Notes: generated from the letters alone by a model not told the origin. Counted from the stretch's first letter, positions 45,390 through 54,309 are shown. The stretch is DNA of 64,000 bases from Bradyrhizobium canariense (GCF_018130465.1 NZ_JAFCKJ010000003.1:682001-746000), one strand, 5' to 3'. Numbers and translations are program-made.

Positions 45390-45486
45390 TGCGGCAGCGT
45401 TTGGCAGGGAAAATGAGCCTGATCAAGCCTCATCTGGTGATTGCGGAGCCTTCCGGCCAGCCCCATATCCGGCTTGGGATCAGGTT

Positions 45487-45540
45487 GGGAGGGACGGCCT
45501 TCCCTTCCCATCAGCACGCCAGTCGCGGGGACGACCCTGC
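45487..45540 (+). promoter_or_regulatory. Guanidine-II (mini-ykkC) riboswitch
   Basis: Two hairpins with ACGR tetraloops precede sugE. P1 (45487-45504) pairs GGGAGGG with CCTTCCC around loop ACGG (45494-45497). P2 (45525-45540) pairs GCGGGG with CCCTGC around loop ACGA (45531-45534). A 20-nt linker joins them, and the ribosome binding site GGAGGG (45548-45553) follows P2 by 7 nt. Two G/C stems capped by ACGR loops just before an SMR exporter gene is the definition of the guanidine-II class. It is expected to free the ribosome site when guanidinium binds. Confidence 0.88.
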
Positions 45541-45558
45541 CTTGAATGGAGGGTCGTC

Positions 45559-45873
45559 ATGGCCTGGAGCATCCTGTTCGTCGCCGGTCTGCTGGAGATC
45601 TCCTGGGCGATCGGCCTCAAATATACCGAGGGCTTCACCAAGCTCGTTCCGTCGGTCCTCACGCTTGGTGCCATGGCCGGCAGCATCATCCTGCTAGGGC
45701 TCGCCCTCAAATCGCTACCGATTGGAACCGCTTATGCCGTCTGGACCGGCATCGGCGCGGTCGGTACCGCGACGCTTGGCATCATCCTGTTCGGCGAGCC
45801 GGCCACCGCGTTCCGCCTCGCCAGCATCGGGCTGATCGTCGCCGGGATTGTCGGGCTGAAGCTGGTTACCTGA
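45559..45873 (+). CDS. sugE: SMR guanidinium exporter SugE/Gdx
   Basis: The 104-residue protein has four membrane helices and SMR landmarks: [21 protein letters not shown] with the essential Glu in helix 1, [28 protein letters not shown], and [16 protein letters not shown]. The sequence [11 protein letters not shown] is typical of the SugE/Gdx branch, which exports guanidinium. The guanidine-II riboswitch upstream strongly supports that. ATG 45559 follows GGAGGG. It overlaps the convergent pit gene by 8 nt. Confidence 0.94.
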   Translation: MAWSILFVAGLLEISWAIGLKYTEGFTKLVPSVLTLGAMAGSIILLGLALKSLPIGTAYAVWTGIGAVGTATLGIILFGEPATAFRLASIGLIVAGIVGLKLVT

Positions 45874-46873
45874 CGAAGATCTTGACCGCCCACCAGGTCA
45901 GCGCGGCGACGATGGCAGAGGCCGGCATCGTGATCACCCAGGCATAGACGATCGAGCTCGCGACATTCCAGCGCACCGCCGAGAGGCGGCGGGCGGCGCC
46001 GACGCCGACGATGGCGCCGGTGATGGTGTGGGTGGTCGAGACGGGAACACCGAGAAAAGTCGCCATGAACAGGGTCGCGGCGCCGCCGGTCTCGGCGCAA
46101 AAGCCCTGCATCGGGGTCAGCTTGGTGATGCGCAGGCCCATGGTCCGAACGATGCGCCAGCCGCCCATCAGCGTACCCATCGCCATCGCGGCCTGGCACG
46201 AGAGCACCACCCAGAAAGGTACGAAGAATTCGCCGCCGAGCTGGCCCTGCGAATAGAGCAGCACCGCGATGATGCCCATGGTCTTCTGCGCATCATTGCC
46301 GCCATGGCCGAGCGAATAGAGCGAGGCGGAGGCGAATTGCAGGATGCGGAAGGCGCGATCCACCGCAAAGGGCGTGGAGCGCACCGAGGCCCAGGAAACG
46401 ATCGCAACCAGCACCATCGCGAGCAGGAAGCCGACGAGCGGAGACAGCACGATTGCGATCACCGTCTTGGACAATCCGCTCCAGACCGCAGCCGAGAGCC
46501 CGGCTTTGGCCACGCCGGCACCAAACAAGCCGCCGATCAATGCGTGAGACGAGGACGATGGGATGCCGAGCGCCCAGGTCACGAGGTTCCAGACGATGGC
46601 GCCGACGAGCGCCGCGAAGATCACCTGCGCATCCACGATCGCGGGATCGATGATGCCGGTGCCGATGGTCTGGGCGACGTGCAGCCCGAACACCATGAAG
46701 GCGACGAAATTGAAGAACGCAGCCCAGAACACCGCGTATTGCGGCCGCAGCACGCGGGTCGAGACGATGGTCGCGATCGAATTGGCGGCGTCGTGCAGAC
46801 CGTTCAGGAAGTCGAACAGCAGCGCGACGGCGATCAGTCCGACCAGGACGGGAAGACCCAACGCAACATCCAC
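45866..46873 (-). CDS. pit: Low-affinity inorganic phosphate transporter (Pit)
   Basis: The 335-residue protein has Pit-family repeats: [21 protein letters not shown] near residue 25 and [21 protein letters not shown] around 195, plus [19 protein letters not shown]. The GANS and GGND motifs carry the phosphate-binding residues. It follows the DUF47 gene by 15 nt on the same strand, the orfA-pit arrangement known from Sinorhizobium meliloti. There, orfA-pit is repressed by PhoB when phosphate is low. Confidence 0.95.
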   Translation of the reverse strand: MDVALGLPVLVGLIAVALLFDFLNGLHDAANSIATIVSTRVLRPQYAVFWAAFFNFVAFMVFGLHVAQTIGTGIIDPAIVDAQVIFAALVGAIVWNLVTWALGIPSSSSHALIGGLFGAGVAKAGLSAAVWSGLSKTVIAIVLSPLVGFLLAMVLVAIVSWASVRSTPFAVDRAFRILQFASASLYSLGHGGNDAQKTMGIIAVLLYSQGQLGGEFFVPFWVVLSCQAAMAMGTLMGGWRIVRTMGLRITKLTPMQGFCAETGGAATLFMATFLGVPVSTTHTITGAIVGVGAARRLSAVRWNVASSIVYAWVITMPASAIVAALTWWAVKIFVR

Positions 46874-46888
46874 GGCGCGGCCCCTGCC

Positions 46889-47533
46889 CTATACTTGCTC
46901 GATGACGATGCTGTTGATCTCGTTCGCGACGTCGTCGAAGCGGTCGGCGACTTTCTCGAGATGGTCGTAGATCTCCGCGCCGACGATGAAATCCATCGTG
47001 TTGCCGTCGCGATGCTTGAGGAACAGTTCCTTCAGCCCGATGTCATGGAGATCGTCGACGCGCCCCTCGAGCTTGGTCAGCTCTTCCGTGATCGCGGTCA
47101 GCATGGCCACGTTCTGACCGATCTTCTGCATCAGCGGCAGCGCACGACCGACCAGATTGGCGCATTCGATCAGAAGCCCGCCGATCTCCCGCATCGGCGG
47201 CTCGAAGGTGCGGACCTCGAACAGCATCACCGCCTTGGCGGTCTGCTGCATCTGGTCGATGGCGTCGTCCATCGAGGTGATCAGGTTCTTGATGTCGCCG
47301 CGGTCGAACGGAGTGATGAAGGTGCGGCGCACCGCCGTCAGCACCTCACGGGTGATGTTGTCGGCATCGTTCTCGAACTGGTTGACGCGCTGGCAATAGA
47401 CCGGCGTCTCCTCGCCCCCGTTGAGCATGCCCTGGAGCGCGATCGAACCCTGGATCACGGTCTGGGCGTGGCGGTCGAACAGGTCGAAGAACCGTTCTTC
47501 CTTGGGCAGGAAAGCGCGAAACAATCGCATCAT
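46889..47533 (-). CDS. DUF47 (PhoU-like) regulator of Pit
   Basis: The 214-residue protein is helical and matches the DUF47 family: FRAFLPKEERFFDLFDRHAQ, NQFENDADNITREVLTAV, FDRGDIKNLITSMDDAID and EIYDHLEKVADRFDDVANEI. These acidic helix pairs resemble PhoU and may bind metal. It precedes pit as orfA does in S. meliloti. ATG 47533 or 47530 may start it. A Pho-box-like pair lies about 44 bp upstream. Confidence 0.93.
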   Translation of the reverse strand: MMRLFRAFLPKEERFFDLFDRHAQTVIQGSIALQGMLNGGEETPVYCQRVNQFENDADNITREVLTAVRRTFITPFDRGDIKNLITSMDDAIDQMQQTAKAVMLFEVRTFEPPMREIGGLLIECANLVGRALPLMQKIGQNVAMLTAITEELTKLEGRVDDLHDIGLKELFLKHRDGNTMDFIVGAEIYDHLEKVADRFDDVANEINSIVIEQV

Positions 47534-47576
47534 GGGGGAGAGACTACCGGTTGGATAATGGCCCGGCCCAAGCGGG

Positions 47577-47594
47577 CCGTCATGAAACTGTCAT
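47577..47594 (+). promoter_or_regulatory. Pho box-like direct repeat before DUF47-pit
   Basis: CCGTCAT (47577-47583), GAAA, CTGTCAT (47588-47594) match the PhoB consensus CTGTCAT-N4-CTGTCAT with one mismatch. The site is on the opposite strand to the DUF47-pit transcript. The complement of CCGTCAT overlaps TGACGG, which is 16 bp before CATTAT on the minus strand, a possible promoter. This geometry suits repression by PhoB. Confidence 0.6.
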
Positions 47595-47691
47595 AGACCA
47601 TTTTCGATCCACGCGCGTGCCACCTCACGCCCGTGGAGCCGGATCATCCACCGCTTTCACGCGGCAACGAATTTTCTACTATATCAATGAC

Positions 47692-48660
47692 TTACAGCGA
47701 CCGCCGGAAGTAATGCGCGATTTCGCCGATGACGCCGCGGCGGAAGGTGAGCACGCAGATCACGAAGATCGAGCCCTGGATCACGGTCACCCACTGGCCG
47801 AACCCCGCCAGATATTGCTGCATGGCGATGATCACGAAGGCGCCGACCACGGGGCCGAAGACGGTGCCGAGACCGCCGACCAGCGTCATCAGCACGACTT
47901 CGCCCGACATCGACCAGTGTACGTCGGTGAGCGAGGCGTTCTGCGCCACGAATACCTTCAGCGATCCGGCAAAGCCCGCCAGCGTGCCGGACAGGACGAA
48001 AGCCAGGAACTTGTACTGATCGGTCCGGTAACCCAGCGAGATCGCCCGCGGCTCGTTCTCGCGGATCGCCTTCAGCACTTCGCCGAACGGCGAGTTGATG
48101 ATGCGGAAGATCAGCAGGAAGCCGGCGAGGAAGCCGACCAGCACGACGTAGTAGAGGACGGTCGGCTTGGTCAGATCGAAGACGCCGAACAGGTGTCCCT
48201 GCGGAATGCCCTGGATGCCGTCTTCGCCGTGGGTGAACGGCGCCTGGAGGTAGATGAAGTACAAAAGCTGCGACAGCGCCAGCGTGATCATCGAGAAATA
48301 GATGCCCTGGCGGCGGATCGAGATATAGCCCGTGATGAGCGAGAGCACGAAAGCACCGGCGACACCGACGAGGATGCCAAGTTCCGGCGGCAGTGCCCAT
48401 ACCTTCAGCGCATGCGCGCTGCAATAGCCGGCCGTCCCCAGGAACATCGCATGGCCGAAGGACAGCAAACCGCCGTAACCGATCAGCAGGTTGAAGGCGC
48501 ACGCGAGCAGCGCGAAGCACAGCGCCTGCATCACGAAGAACGGGTAGACTCCCGTGAATGGCACCGAAGCCAGCAGCAGCGCCATCACCACGAACACGAT
48601 CATCTCGTCGCGGATCGCGCGCGGGGTTACCGGCAGCGTGTCGTCCGTCAAGGCTGTCAT
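47692..48660 (-). CDS. livM: Branched-chain amino acid ABC permease LivM
   Basis: The 322-residue membrane protein has the LivM pattern: MIVFVVMALLLASVPFTG, then LLIGYGGLLSFGHAMFLGTAGY, LSLITGYISIRRQGIYFSM and GGLGTVFGPVVGAFVIIAM. SFGHAMF is the conserved permease core. It begins 1 nt after livH ends. It is the last gene of the operon livG-livF-binding protein-livH-livM. Confidence 0.93.
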   Translation of the reverse strand: MTALTDDTLPVTPRAIRDEMIVFVVMALLLASVPFTGVYPFFVMQALCFALLACAFNLLIGYGGLLSFGHAMFLGTAGYCSAHALKVWALPPELGILVGVAGAFVLSLITGYISIRRQGIYFSMITLALSQLLYFIYLQAPFTHGEDGIQGIPQGHLFGVFDLTKPTVLYYVVLVGFLAGFLLIFRIINSPFGEVLKAIRENEPRAISLGYRTDQYKFLAFVLSGTLAGFAGSLKVFVAQNASLTDVHWSMSGEVVLMTLVGGLGTVFGPVVGAFVIIAMQQYLAGFGQWVTVIQGSIFVICVLTFRRGVIGEIAHYFRRSL

Positions 48661-48661
48661 A

Positions 48662-49525
48662 TCAGGCCGCCCTTCCCGTCAATCCCGTTGGCTTCACCAA
48701 GAGCACCAGCACCATCAGCACGAACACGACGGTGTTGGAGGCCTCGGGGTAGAAATACTTGGTCAGGCCCTCGATCACACCGAGCGCGAAGCCGGTAATG
48801 ATGGAACCCATGATCGATCCCATGCCGCCGATCACGACCACCGCGAACACCACGATGATGAGGTCGGCGCCCATCAGCGGCCGCACCTGGTTGATCGGCG
48901 CCGACAGCACGCCGGCAAGCGCGGCAAGGCCGACACCGAGGCCGTACGTCAGCGTGATCATGCGCGGCACGTTGACGCCGAAGGCACGCACCAGCGTCGG
49001 GTTTTCGGTGGCGGCGCGCAAATAGGCGCCGAGCCGCGTCTTCTCGATCAGGAACCAGGTCGCGATGCAGACCACCAGCGAGAAGATGACGACCCAGCCG
49101 CGATAGACCGGCAGGAACATGAAGCCGAGATTCATGCCGCCCTTGAGCTGGTCGGGAATGGCGTAAGGCAGGCCGGAGGAGCCGAAGTAGTTCTGGAACA
49201 CGCCCTGCACGATCAGCGCAATGCCGAAGGTCAGGAGCAGGCCGTAGAGATGATCCAGCCCGGTCAGCCATTGCAGCATGGTCCGTTCCAGGATCATGCC
49301 GAAGATGCCGACGATGATCGGCGCAAACAGCAACGCCCACCAGTAGTTGATGCCGCCGAGGTTCAGCAGGAAGTAGGCAACGAAGGCGCCCATCATGTAG
49401 AGCGCACCATGGGCGAAATTGATGATGTTGAGCATGCCGAAGATCACGGCAAGCCCGAGACTGAGCAGCGCGTAGAACGAGCCGTTGATCAGTCCCACCA
49501 GTAGCTGAGCGTAAAGAGCCTGCAT
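48662..49525 (-). CDS. livH: Branched-chain amino acid ABC permease LivH
   Basis: The 287-residue membrane protein has LivH marks: LLVGLINGSFYALLSLGLAVIFGMLNIINFAHGALYM (in part INFAHGALYMMGA), LTFGIALIVQGVF, and VVIGGMGSIMGSIITGFALG. It pairs with LivM as the transmembrane core. It follows the binding-protein gene; a strong hairpin separates the two. Confidence 0.94.
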   Translation of the reverse strand: MQALYAQLLVGLINGSFYALLSLGLAVIFGMLNIINFAHGALYMMGAFVAYFLLNLGGINYWWALLFAPIIVGIFGMILERTMLQWLTGLDHLYGLLLTFGIALIVQGVFQNYFGSSGLPYAIPDQLKGGMNLGFMFLPVYRGWVVIFSLVVCIATWFLIEKTRLGAYLRAATENPTLVRAFGVNVPRMITLTYGLGVGLAALAGVLSAPINQVRPLMGADLIIVVFAVVVIGGMGSIMGSIITGFALGVIEGLTKYFYPEASNTVVFVLMVLVLLVKPTGLTGRAA

Positions 49526-49562
49526 CGATCCCGCACCCGGTCCTTCGGCGTTCCCTGAAAGT

Positions 49563-49590
49563 CGCCCGCAGGCCTGATGGCCTGCGGGCG
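49563..49590 (-). terminator. Intra-operon hairpin after the binding-protein gene
   Basis: CGCCCGCAGGCC (49563-49574) and GGCCTGCGGGCG (49579-49590) form a perfect 12-bp stem with a 4-nt loop, 6 nt after the binding-protein stop on the minus strand. No long U-run follows. It likely lowers readthrough or protects the upstream mRNA, giving more binding protein than permease. Confidence 0.6.
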
Positions 49591-49596
49591 GTTATC

Positions 49597-50820
49597 TTAC
49601 TTCTTCAACAGCGCGCACTTGCTCTCGGACAGCGGCGTGAAGGCCTGGTCGCCCGGCACCGTGCCGACCAGCTTGTAGAAGTCCCACGGTCCCTTGGACT
49701 CGGAGGGCTTCTTCACCTCGAACAGATAGGCATTGTGGATGGTGCGGCCGTTGGGCTGGATCTCGCCCTTGCCGAACAGATCGTCTTCCGTCGGCATCGA
49801 CTTCATCTTCTCGACGACCTTGGCGCCGTCATGCGGGTTGCCGCCGAGCGCTTCCAGTGCCTTGAAATAGTGACGCACGCCCGCGTAGACGCCGGCCTGC
49901 ACCATGGTGGGCGGCGCGTTGCTCTTCATCTTCTCGGCGAAGCGCTTGGAGAACGCCCGGGTCTGGTCGTTCATGTCCCAGTAGAAGGTCTCGGTGAAGT
50001 TGAGGCCTTGTGCGGTCTCGAGCCCGATCGCCTTGACGTCGGTGAGGAACAGCAGCAGCGCCGCAAGCTTCTGGCCGCCCTTGACGATGCCGAACTCGGC
50101 CGCCTGCTTGATCGTGTTGGTGGTGTCGCCGCCAGCATTGGCAAGGCCGATGATCTTGGCCTTGGAGGCCTGCGCCTGGAGCAGGAAGGACGAGAAGTCC
50201 GGCGTGTTCAGCGGGTGCTTGACGCCGCCGACCACCTTGCCGCCATTTGCGGTAACGACAGCGGTGGTGTCGCGCTCCAGCGCCGCGCCGAAGGCGTAGT
50301 CCGCGGTCAGGAAGAACCAGGTGTCGCCGCCGGCCTTCACCAGCGCCTGGCCAGTGGTGTGGGCCAGCATGTAGGTGTCGTAGGTCCAGTGCACCGTGTT
50401 GGGCGAGCACTGCGCGTTGGTCAAATCCGAGGTCGCCGCGCCCGAGTTGATATAGACGCCGTTCTTTTCCTTGATGACGTTGTTGACCGCAAGCGCCACA
50501 CCGGAATTCGGCACATCGACGATGACGTCGACCTTGTCGACGTCGAACCATTGCCGCGCGATCGCGGTGCCGATGTCGGGCTTGTTCTGGTGATCGCCCG
50601 AGATGATGTCGATCTTCCAGCCCTTCGCAGCCAGGCCGGAATCTTCAATGGCCATCTGGGCGGCGAGCGTCGAGCCCGGTCCGCCGAGGTCGGCATAGAG
50701 CCCGGACTGATCGGACAGCGCGCCGATCTTGACGGTCTTGTCCTGCGCGAAGGCTGCACCAGCGGCGGTCACGGCCAGCGCCGTGCCGAGCAGAAACGAC
50801 GCAATCGACTTTGTCATCAT
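49597..50820 (-). CDS. Branched-chain amino acid-type ABC substrate-binding protein
   Basis: The 407-residue protein has a signal peptide ending AAGAAFAQ and a LivJ-like fold: TVKIGALSDQSGLYADLGGPG, ISGDHQNKPDIGTAIARQW, FFLTADYAFGAALERD, FGIVKGGQKLAALLLF. It is very similar to the orphan at 35.2 kb. It lies inside the liv operon between livF and livH. AAGGAAG precedes the ATG at 50820. The bound ligand could be a branched-chain amino acid or an aromatic or dicarboxylic compound; the family is broad. Confidence 0.94.
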   Translation of the reverse strand: MMTKSIASFLLGTALAVTAAGAAFAQDKTVKIGALSDQSGLYADLGGPGSTLAAQMAIEDSGLAAKGWKIDIISGDHQNKPDIGTAIARQWFDVDKVDVIVDVPNSGVALAVNNVIKEKNGVYINSGAATSDLTNAQCSPNTVHWTYDTYMLAHTTGQALVKAGGDTWFFLTADYAFGAALERDTTAVVTANGGKVVGGVKHPLNTPDFSSFLLQAQASKAKIIGLANAGGDTTNTIKQAAEFGIVKGGQKLAALLLFLTDVKAIGLETAQGLNFTETFYWDMNDQTRAFSKRFAEKMKSNAPPTMVQAGVYAGVRHYFKALEALGGNPHDGAKVVEKMKSMPTEDDLFGKGEIQPNGRTIHNAYLFEVKKPSESKGPWDFYKLVGTVPGDQAFTPLSESKCALLKK

Positions 50821-50853
50821 GCTACTTCCTTATGAATCTTTTTGTTGGCAGTT

Positions 50854-51600
50854 CTAGACGCCGAGATAGGTGTGGAGCTTGTCCATGTTGGCGGCAAGCT
50901 CCGCATTGGAAAATCCGTCAATGATCTTGCCGTGCTCGACCACGTAATAGCGGTCGGCGACGGTGGATGCGAACCGGAAGTTCTGCTCGACCAGGAGGAT
51001 CGTAAAACCCTCCTTCTTGAGCCGCGCAATGGTGTGGCCGATCTGCTGGATGATGACGGGCGCGAGACCCTCGGTCGGCTCGTCCAGCATCAGGAAGTTC
51101 GCGCCGGTGCGCAGGATGCGCGCGATCGCGAGCATCTGCTGCTCGCCGCCGGAGAGTTTGGTTCCCTGGCTGTTGAGCCGCTCCTTCAGGTTCGGAAACA
51201 GATCGAATATCTGCTCGAGCGGCAATCCGCCGGGACGCACCACCGGTGGCAGCAGCAGGTTTTCCCGAACATCGAGACTGGAGAAAATTCCCCGCTCTTC
51301 CGGGCAGAACGCGATACCCATCCGCGCGATCTTGTCCGAGGTCGTGCGGATGATGTCCTGGTTGTTGAACTTCACCGAGCCGGTGCGCTTGCCGATGATG
51401 CCCATGATCGACTTCAGCGTGGTGGTCTTGCCGGCGCCGTTGCGCCCGAGCAGGGTGACGACCTCGCCCGCGTTCACGTCGAAGTTGATCCCGTGCAGGA
51501 TGTGGGACTCGCCGTACCAGGCTTCCAGGTTGCGGACCTGGAGGATGTTGCCGCCGCTCGCGGCCTTTGCGGGAGCGTCCGCGGTTGCAATCTCAACCAT
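50854..51600 (-). CDS. livF: ABC transporter ATP-binding protein LivF
   Basis: The 248-residue ATPase has Walker A GRNGAGKTTTLKSIMG, signature LSGGEQQMLAIAR, Walker B FLMLDEPTEGLAP and a switch histidine region, with the LivF-type end ELAANMDKLHTYLGV. It overlaps livG by 8 nt. The N-terminus has a 15-residue Ala-rich extension (EIATADAPAKAASGGN). It pairs with LivG to power LivHM. Confidence 0.95.
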   Translation of the reverse strand: MVEIATADAPAKAASGGNILQVRNLEAWYGESHILHGINFDVNAGEVVTLLGRNGAGKTTTLKSIMGIIGKRTGSVKFNNQDIIRTTSDKIARMGIAFCPEERGIFSSLDVRENLLLPPVVRPGGLPLEQIFDLFPNLKERLNSQGTKLSGGEQQMLAIARILRTGANFLMLDEPTEGLAPVIIQQIGHTIARLKKEGFTILLVEQNFRFASTVADRYYVVEHGKIIDGFSNAELAANMDKLHTYLGV

Positions 51601-52348
51601 GACCGGCTCCCAGATAGGCTTCCTTGACGCGTTCGTCCTTGGTGAGCTCGCTGTAATGGCCTTGCGCCAGCACCTGCCCGCGCGTCAACACGGTGATGAT
51701 GTCGGAGAGATTGGCCACGACGCTCAGATTATGCTCGACCATCAGGATGGTATATTTCGCGGAGATGCGCTTGATCAGCGCCGCGATCTTGTCGATGTCT
51801 TCGTGGCCCATGCCGGCCATCGGCTCGTCCAGCAGCATCATCTCGGGGTCGAGCGCGAGCGTGGTTGCGATCTCCAGTGCGCGCTTGCGCCCGTAGGCCA
51901 TCTCGACCGCGGGCGTATTGGCAAACTCGCTGAGGCCGACATCGTTCAACAGCTCGCGCGCGCGATCGTTGAACTGGTTGAGCACGGATTTGGAGCGCCA
52001 GAAATCGAAGGAGCTGCCGTGCTGGCGCTGAAGGGCGACGCGGACGTTTTCCAGCGCGGTGAGATGCGGAAATACCGCCGAGATCTGAAACGAGCGAACC
52101 AGCCCCAGGCGGGCCACGTCGGCGGGCGCCATCGCGGTGATGTCCTGCCCCTTGTACAGGATTTTTCCGGCGGACGGTTTGAGGAACTTGGTCAAAAGAT
52201 TGAAGCACGTCGTCTTGCCGGCGCCGTTCGGGCCGATCAACGCGTGAATGCTCCCACGGCGAACCTTGAGCGCAACGTCGCGGACGGCGAAGAAGCCCGC
52301 GAACTCCTTGGTCAAGCCTTCCGTTTCGAGAATGAACTCATCGGCCAA
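51593..52348 (-). CDS. livG: ABC transporter ATP-binding protein LivG
   Basis: The 251-residue ATPase has Walker A GPNGAGKTTCFNLLT, signature region MAYGRKRALEIATTLALD (a degenerate LSGGQ-like site as in the LivG branch), Walker B MMLLDEPMAGMGHED and the switch LMVEHNLSVVANLSD. I chose TTG 52348 (MADEFILETEGLTKEF) because GGGGA lies just upstream, rather than the TTG at 52372. It is the first gene of the liv operon. Confidence 0.93.
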   Translation of the reverse strand: MADEFILETEGLTKEFAGFFAVRDVALKVRRGSIHALIGPNGAGKTTCFNLLTKFLKPSAGKILYKGQDITAMAPADVARLGLVRSFQISAVFPHLTALENVRVALQRQHGSSFDFWRSKSVLNQFNDRARELLNDVGLSEFANTPAVEMAYGRKRALEIATTLALDPEMMLLDEPMAGMGHEDIDKIAALIKRISAKYTILMVEHNLSVVANLSDIITVLTRGQVLAQGHYSELTKDERVKEAYLGAGHG

Positions 52349-52650
52349 ACAGTTTTCCCCCTGCCCGCACAACGCGCGTGGCTATCCTTGTTGCTTCGGC
52401 TTTCCGGAGGCCTTGGAGCCTCTCCGGAACGCCGCCTCCGGGCGCGGAATATGCCGGAGGTGACGGGGGTTAGGCAAGGCGGAAAGCTGAGCAGGTCAGG
52501 CCTCCGGCCGGAAGACTTATGCTCCCTTAGTCGGACGTGTTTTGATGTCGCGCCTGCCCGGCCTCCCGGTTCGCAAAGCGCCGGTCATCAAGCCGTCGTT
52601 AACGGTCTTTCGTTCCATGCGCCAGCCTTCATAGAAAATTTTCCCGCAAC

Positions 52651-53337
52651 GTGGATCATGCGCGGGTTTTATACGTCGGGAATATTGTCTTGGATTTTGC
52701 AAGCGCCGCTCCTTCTGTGGTCAAGTCGATCAGGCAGCGTGATCTCCTCAACACGTGGCTGCGGCTTTATGCGCGCGAGCAGACGGCCCCGGCGATCTGG
52801 GAGTACCAGCCTGCGCGGCTCGAGGAAGAGCTCTCCGATCTCATCTATTATACGGTCGATATTTCCGCGCCGACGCCCCGTCTGACCATCCAGAGCGAAG
52901 GTACGCGCATCTCGCGCGCCTATGGACACACAGGCAAGGGCGTTCTGCTCGACGACTATATCGGCCCGCGACTCGCGCCCCTGGTGATGCCGATCTACTA
53001 TGAATGCGTGGCGCGCGGACTGCCCGTCTACAGCGTTGCCGACGTCGACGACATCTACGGGCGCATCGTCGCCTACGAGCGCTTGCTGCTGCCGTTCCAG
53101 ACAGAGGGCAAGGTCTGTCACATCATCGCATCGCTTAAGACCTTCTGCGAGGACGGCGGTTTCGAGATCAAGAATCTGATGCGCGGAAATGACGCGCTGC
53201 CGCGCCCAAAACTGCGCGCGGTGATCGACCGCGACCTGTTCCATCGCGCCCCCGGCCGCATCGCGCCCGCCGAACTGGTCGAGTTCGCGGACCAGCAGGG
53301 CTCCGGTGTCCCCACCGAGATCATCGAGCTGAACTAG
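52651..53337 (+). CDS. PAS-domain (PAS_5-like) protein
   Basis: The 228-residue protein has no signal peptide. Its central part has the PAS_5-like progression LTIQSEGTRISRAYG, then GKGVLLDDYIGPRLAPLVMP, YYECVARGLPVYSV, and ERLLLPFQTEGKVCHII. Such proteins are common in Bradyrhizobium and lack an output domain. GTG 52651 is a tentative start; one further downstream is possible. It is divergent from livG with 302 bp between. Role unknown, perhaps sensory. Confidence 0.6.
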   Translation: MDHARVLYVGNIVLDFASAAPSVVKSIRQRDLLNTWLRLYAREQTAPAIWEYQPARLEEELSDLIYYTVDISAPTPRLTIQSEGTRISRAYGHTGKGVLLDDYIGPRLAPLVMPIYYECVARGLPVYSVADVDDIYGRIVAYERLLLPFQTEGKVCHIIASLKTFCEDGGFEIKNLMRGNDALPRPKLRAVIDRDLFHRAPGRIAPAELVEFADQQGSGVPTEIIELN

Positions 53338-53340
53338 CGG

Positions 53341-53715
53341 TCAGCGCGATTTGGCGGCGGCTTCCTTGGTCGTAACTTCCTTGACATAGATGTCTGGCTT
53401 GAAGCCGACCAGCAGCTTGCCGCCAACTTCAAGCACCGGTCGTTTGATCATCGATGGTTGCGCTAGCATCAACGCCAGCGCCTTTTTCTCGGAGAGACCC
53501 TCCTTGTCGGCGTCGGGCAGCTTCTTGAAGGTCGTCCCGGCGCGATTGAGCAGCGTCTCCCAACCGACCTTGTCGCTCCACTGCTTGAGCTTGTCCTTCT
53601 CCACCCCCGCCGTCTTGTAGTCGTGAAACGCGTAGGCGACGCCATGGGTGTCGAGCCAGGCGCGCGCCTTCTTCATGGTGTCGCAGTTCTTGATGCCGTA
53701 GATGATGTTGGGCAA
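53341..53715 (-). CDS. ArsC/Spx-like thioredoxin-fold protein (YffB type)
   Basis: The 124-residue protein has the ArsC-family start PNIIYGIKNCDTMKKARAWL with one redox Cys, then YAFHDYKTAGVEKDKLKQW and SMIKRPVLEVGGKLLVGF. It lacks the second Cys of Spx CXXC, so it matches the YffB-like branch of unknown role. I place the start at TTG 53715 with GAGGA upstream; no ATG fits the conserved N-terminus. It is 3 bp from the convergent PAS gene. Confidence 0.87.
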   Translation of the reverse strand: MPNIIYGIKNCDTMKKARAWLDTHGVAYAFHDYKTAGVEKDKLKQWSDKVGWETLLNRAGTTFKKLPDADKEGLSEKKALALMLAQPSMIKRPVLEVGGKLLVGFKPDIYVKEVTTKEAAAKSR

Positions 53716-53820
53716 GACATTCCTCGCGCATGCGTCGTATCGTGATGCTCCGGCGTTGTACGCAACTCCGGTTCGCGCGACAATATTGCGAACGACGCCA
53801 ACTCTCCGAACGGACACTCC

Positions 53821-54192
53821 ATGCACGTCACCCATGATTCCGCCGCGACCGCGTCGCCGACCATCGACTTCGACACCTTCCTCGCGGTCGATATCCGTGT
53901 CGGCACCATCGTCGATGCAAAGCCGTTCCCGGAGGCGCGCAAGCCGGCCTGGCGGCTGTGGATCGACTTCGGTCCCGCGATCGGCGTGCGCAAGAGCTCG
54001 GCGCAGATCACCGAAAACCATCCTCTCGAAACACTAGTGGGCCAACAGGTCGCGGCCGTCGTCAATTTCCCGCCGCGCCAGATCGGCCCGGTCGTCTCGG
54101 AGGTGCTGACCCTCGGTTTCCCCGATGCCGACGGCAAGGTCGTGCTGGTGCAGCCGAGCAAGCCCGTGCCGAACGGCGGACGGCTGTTCTAG
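53821..54192 (+). CDS. csaA: tRNA-binding-domain protein CsaA
   Basis: The 123-residue protein matches CsaA, a dimeric OB-fold protein related to the tRNA-binding end of Met-tRNA synthetase, with chaperone-like activity reported in Bacillus. It has FDTFLAVDIRVGTIVDAKPF, ARKPAWRLWIDFG, IGVRKSSAQIT and VVNFPPRQIGPVVSEVL, and ends KPVPNGGRLF, all typical. It stands alone, divergent from the ArsC-like gene. Confidence 0.94.
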   Translation: MHVTHDSAATASPTIDFDTFLAVDIRVGTIVDAKPFPEARKPAWRLWIDFGPAIGVRKSSAQITENHPLETLVGQQVAAVVNFPPRQIGPVVSEVLTLGFPDADGKVVLVQPSKPVPNGGRLF

Positions 54193-54309
54193 CACCGCGC
54201 GCCTGAGGGACGGGCCCTGGCCTGGCGGCGCCCCTCTAACGATTCAACCCTCCTGTTTCCCCACTCCGGGCCGTCCGGCTTGACCGGGCCTCTCTTCGAT
54301 AATAAAAGT

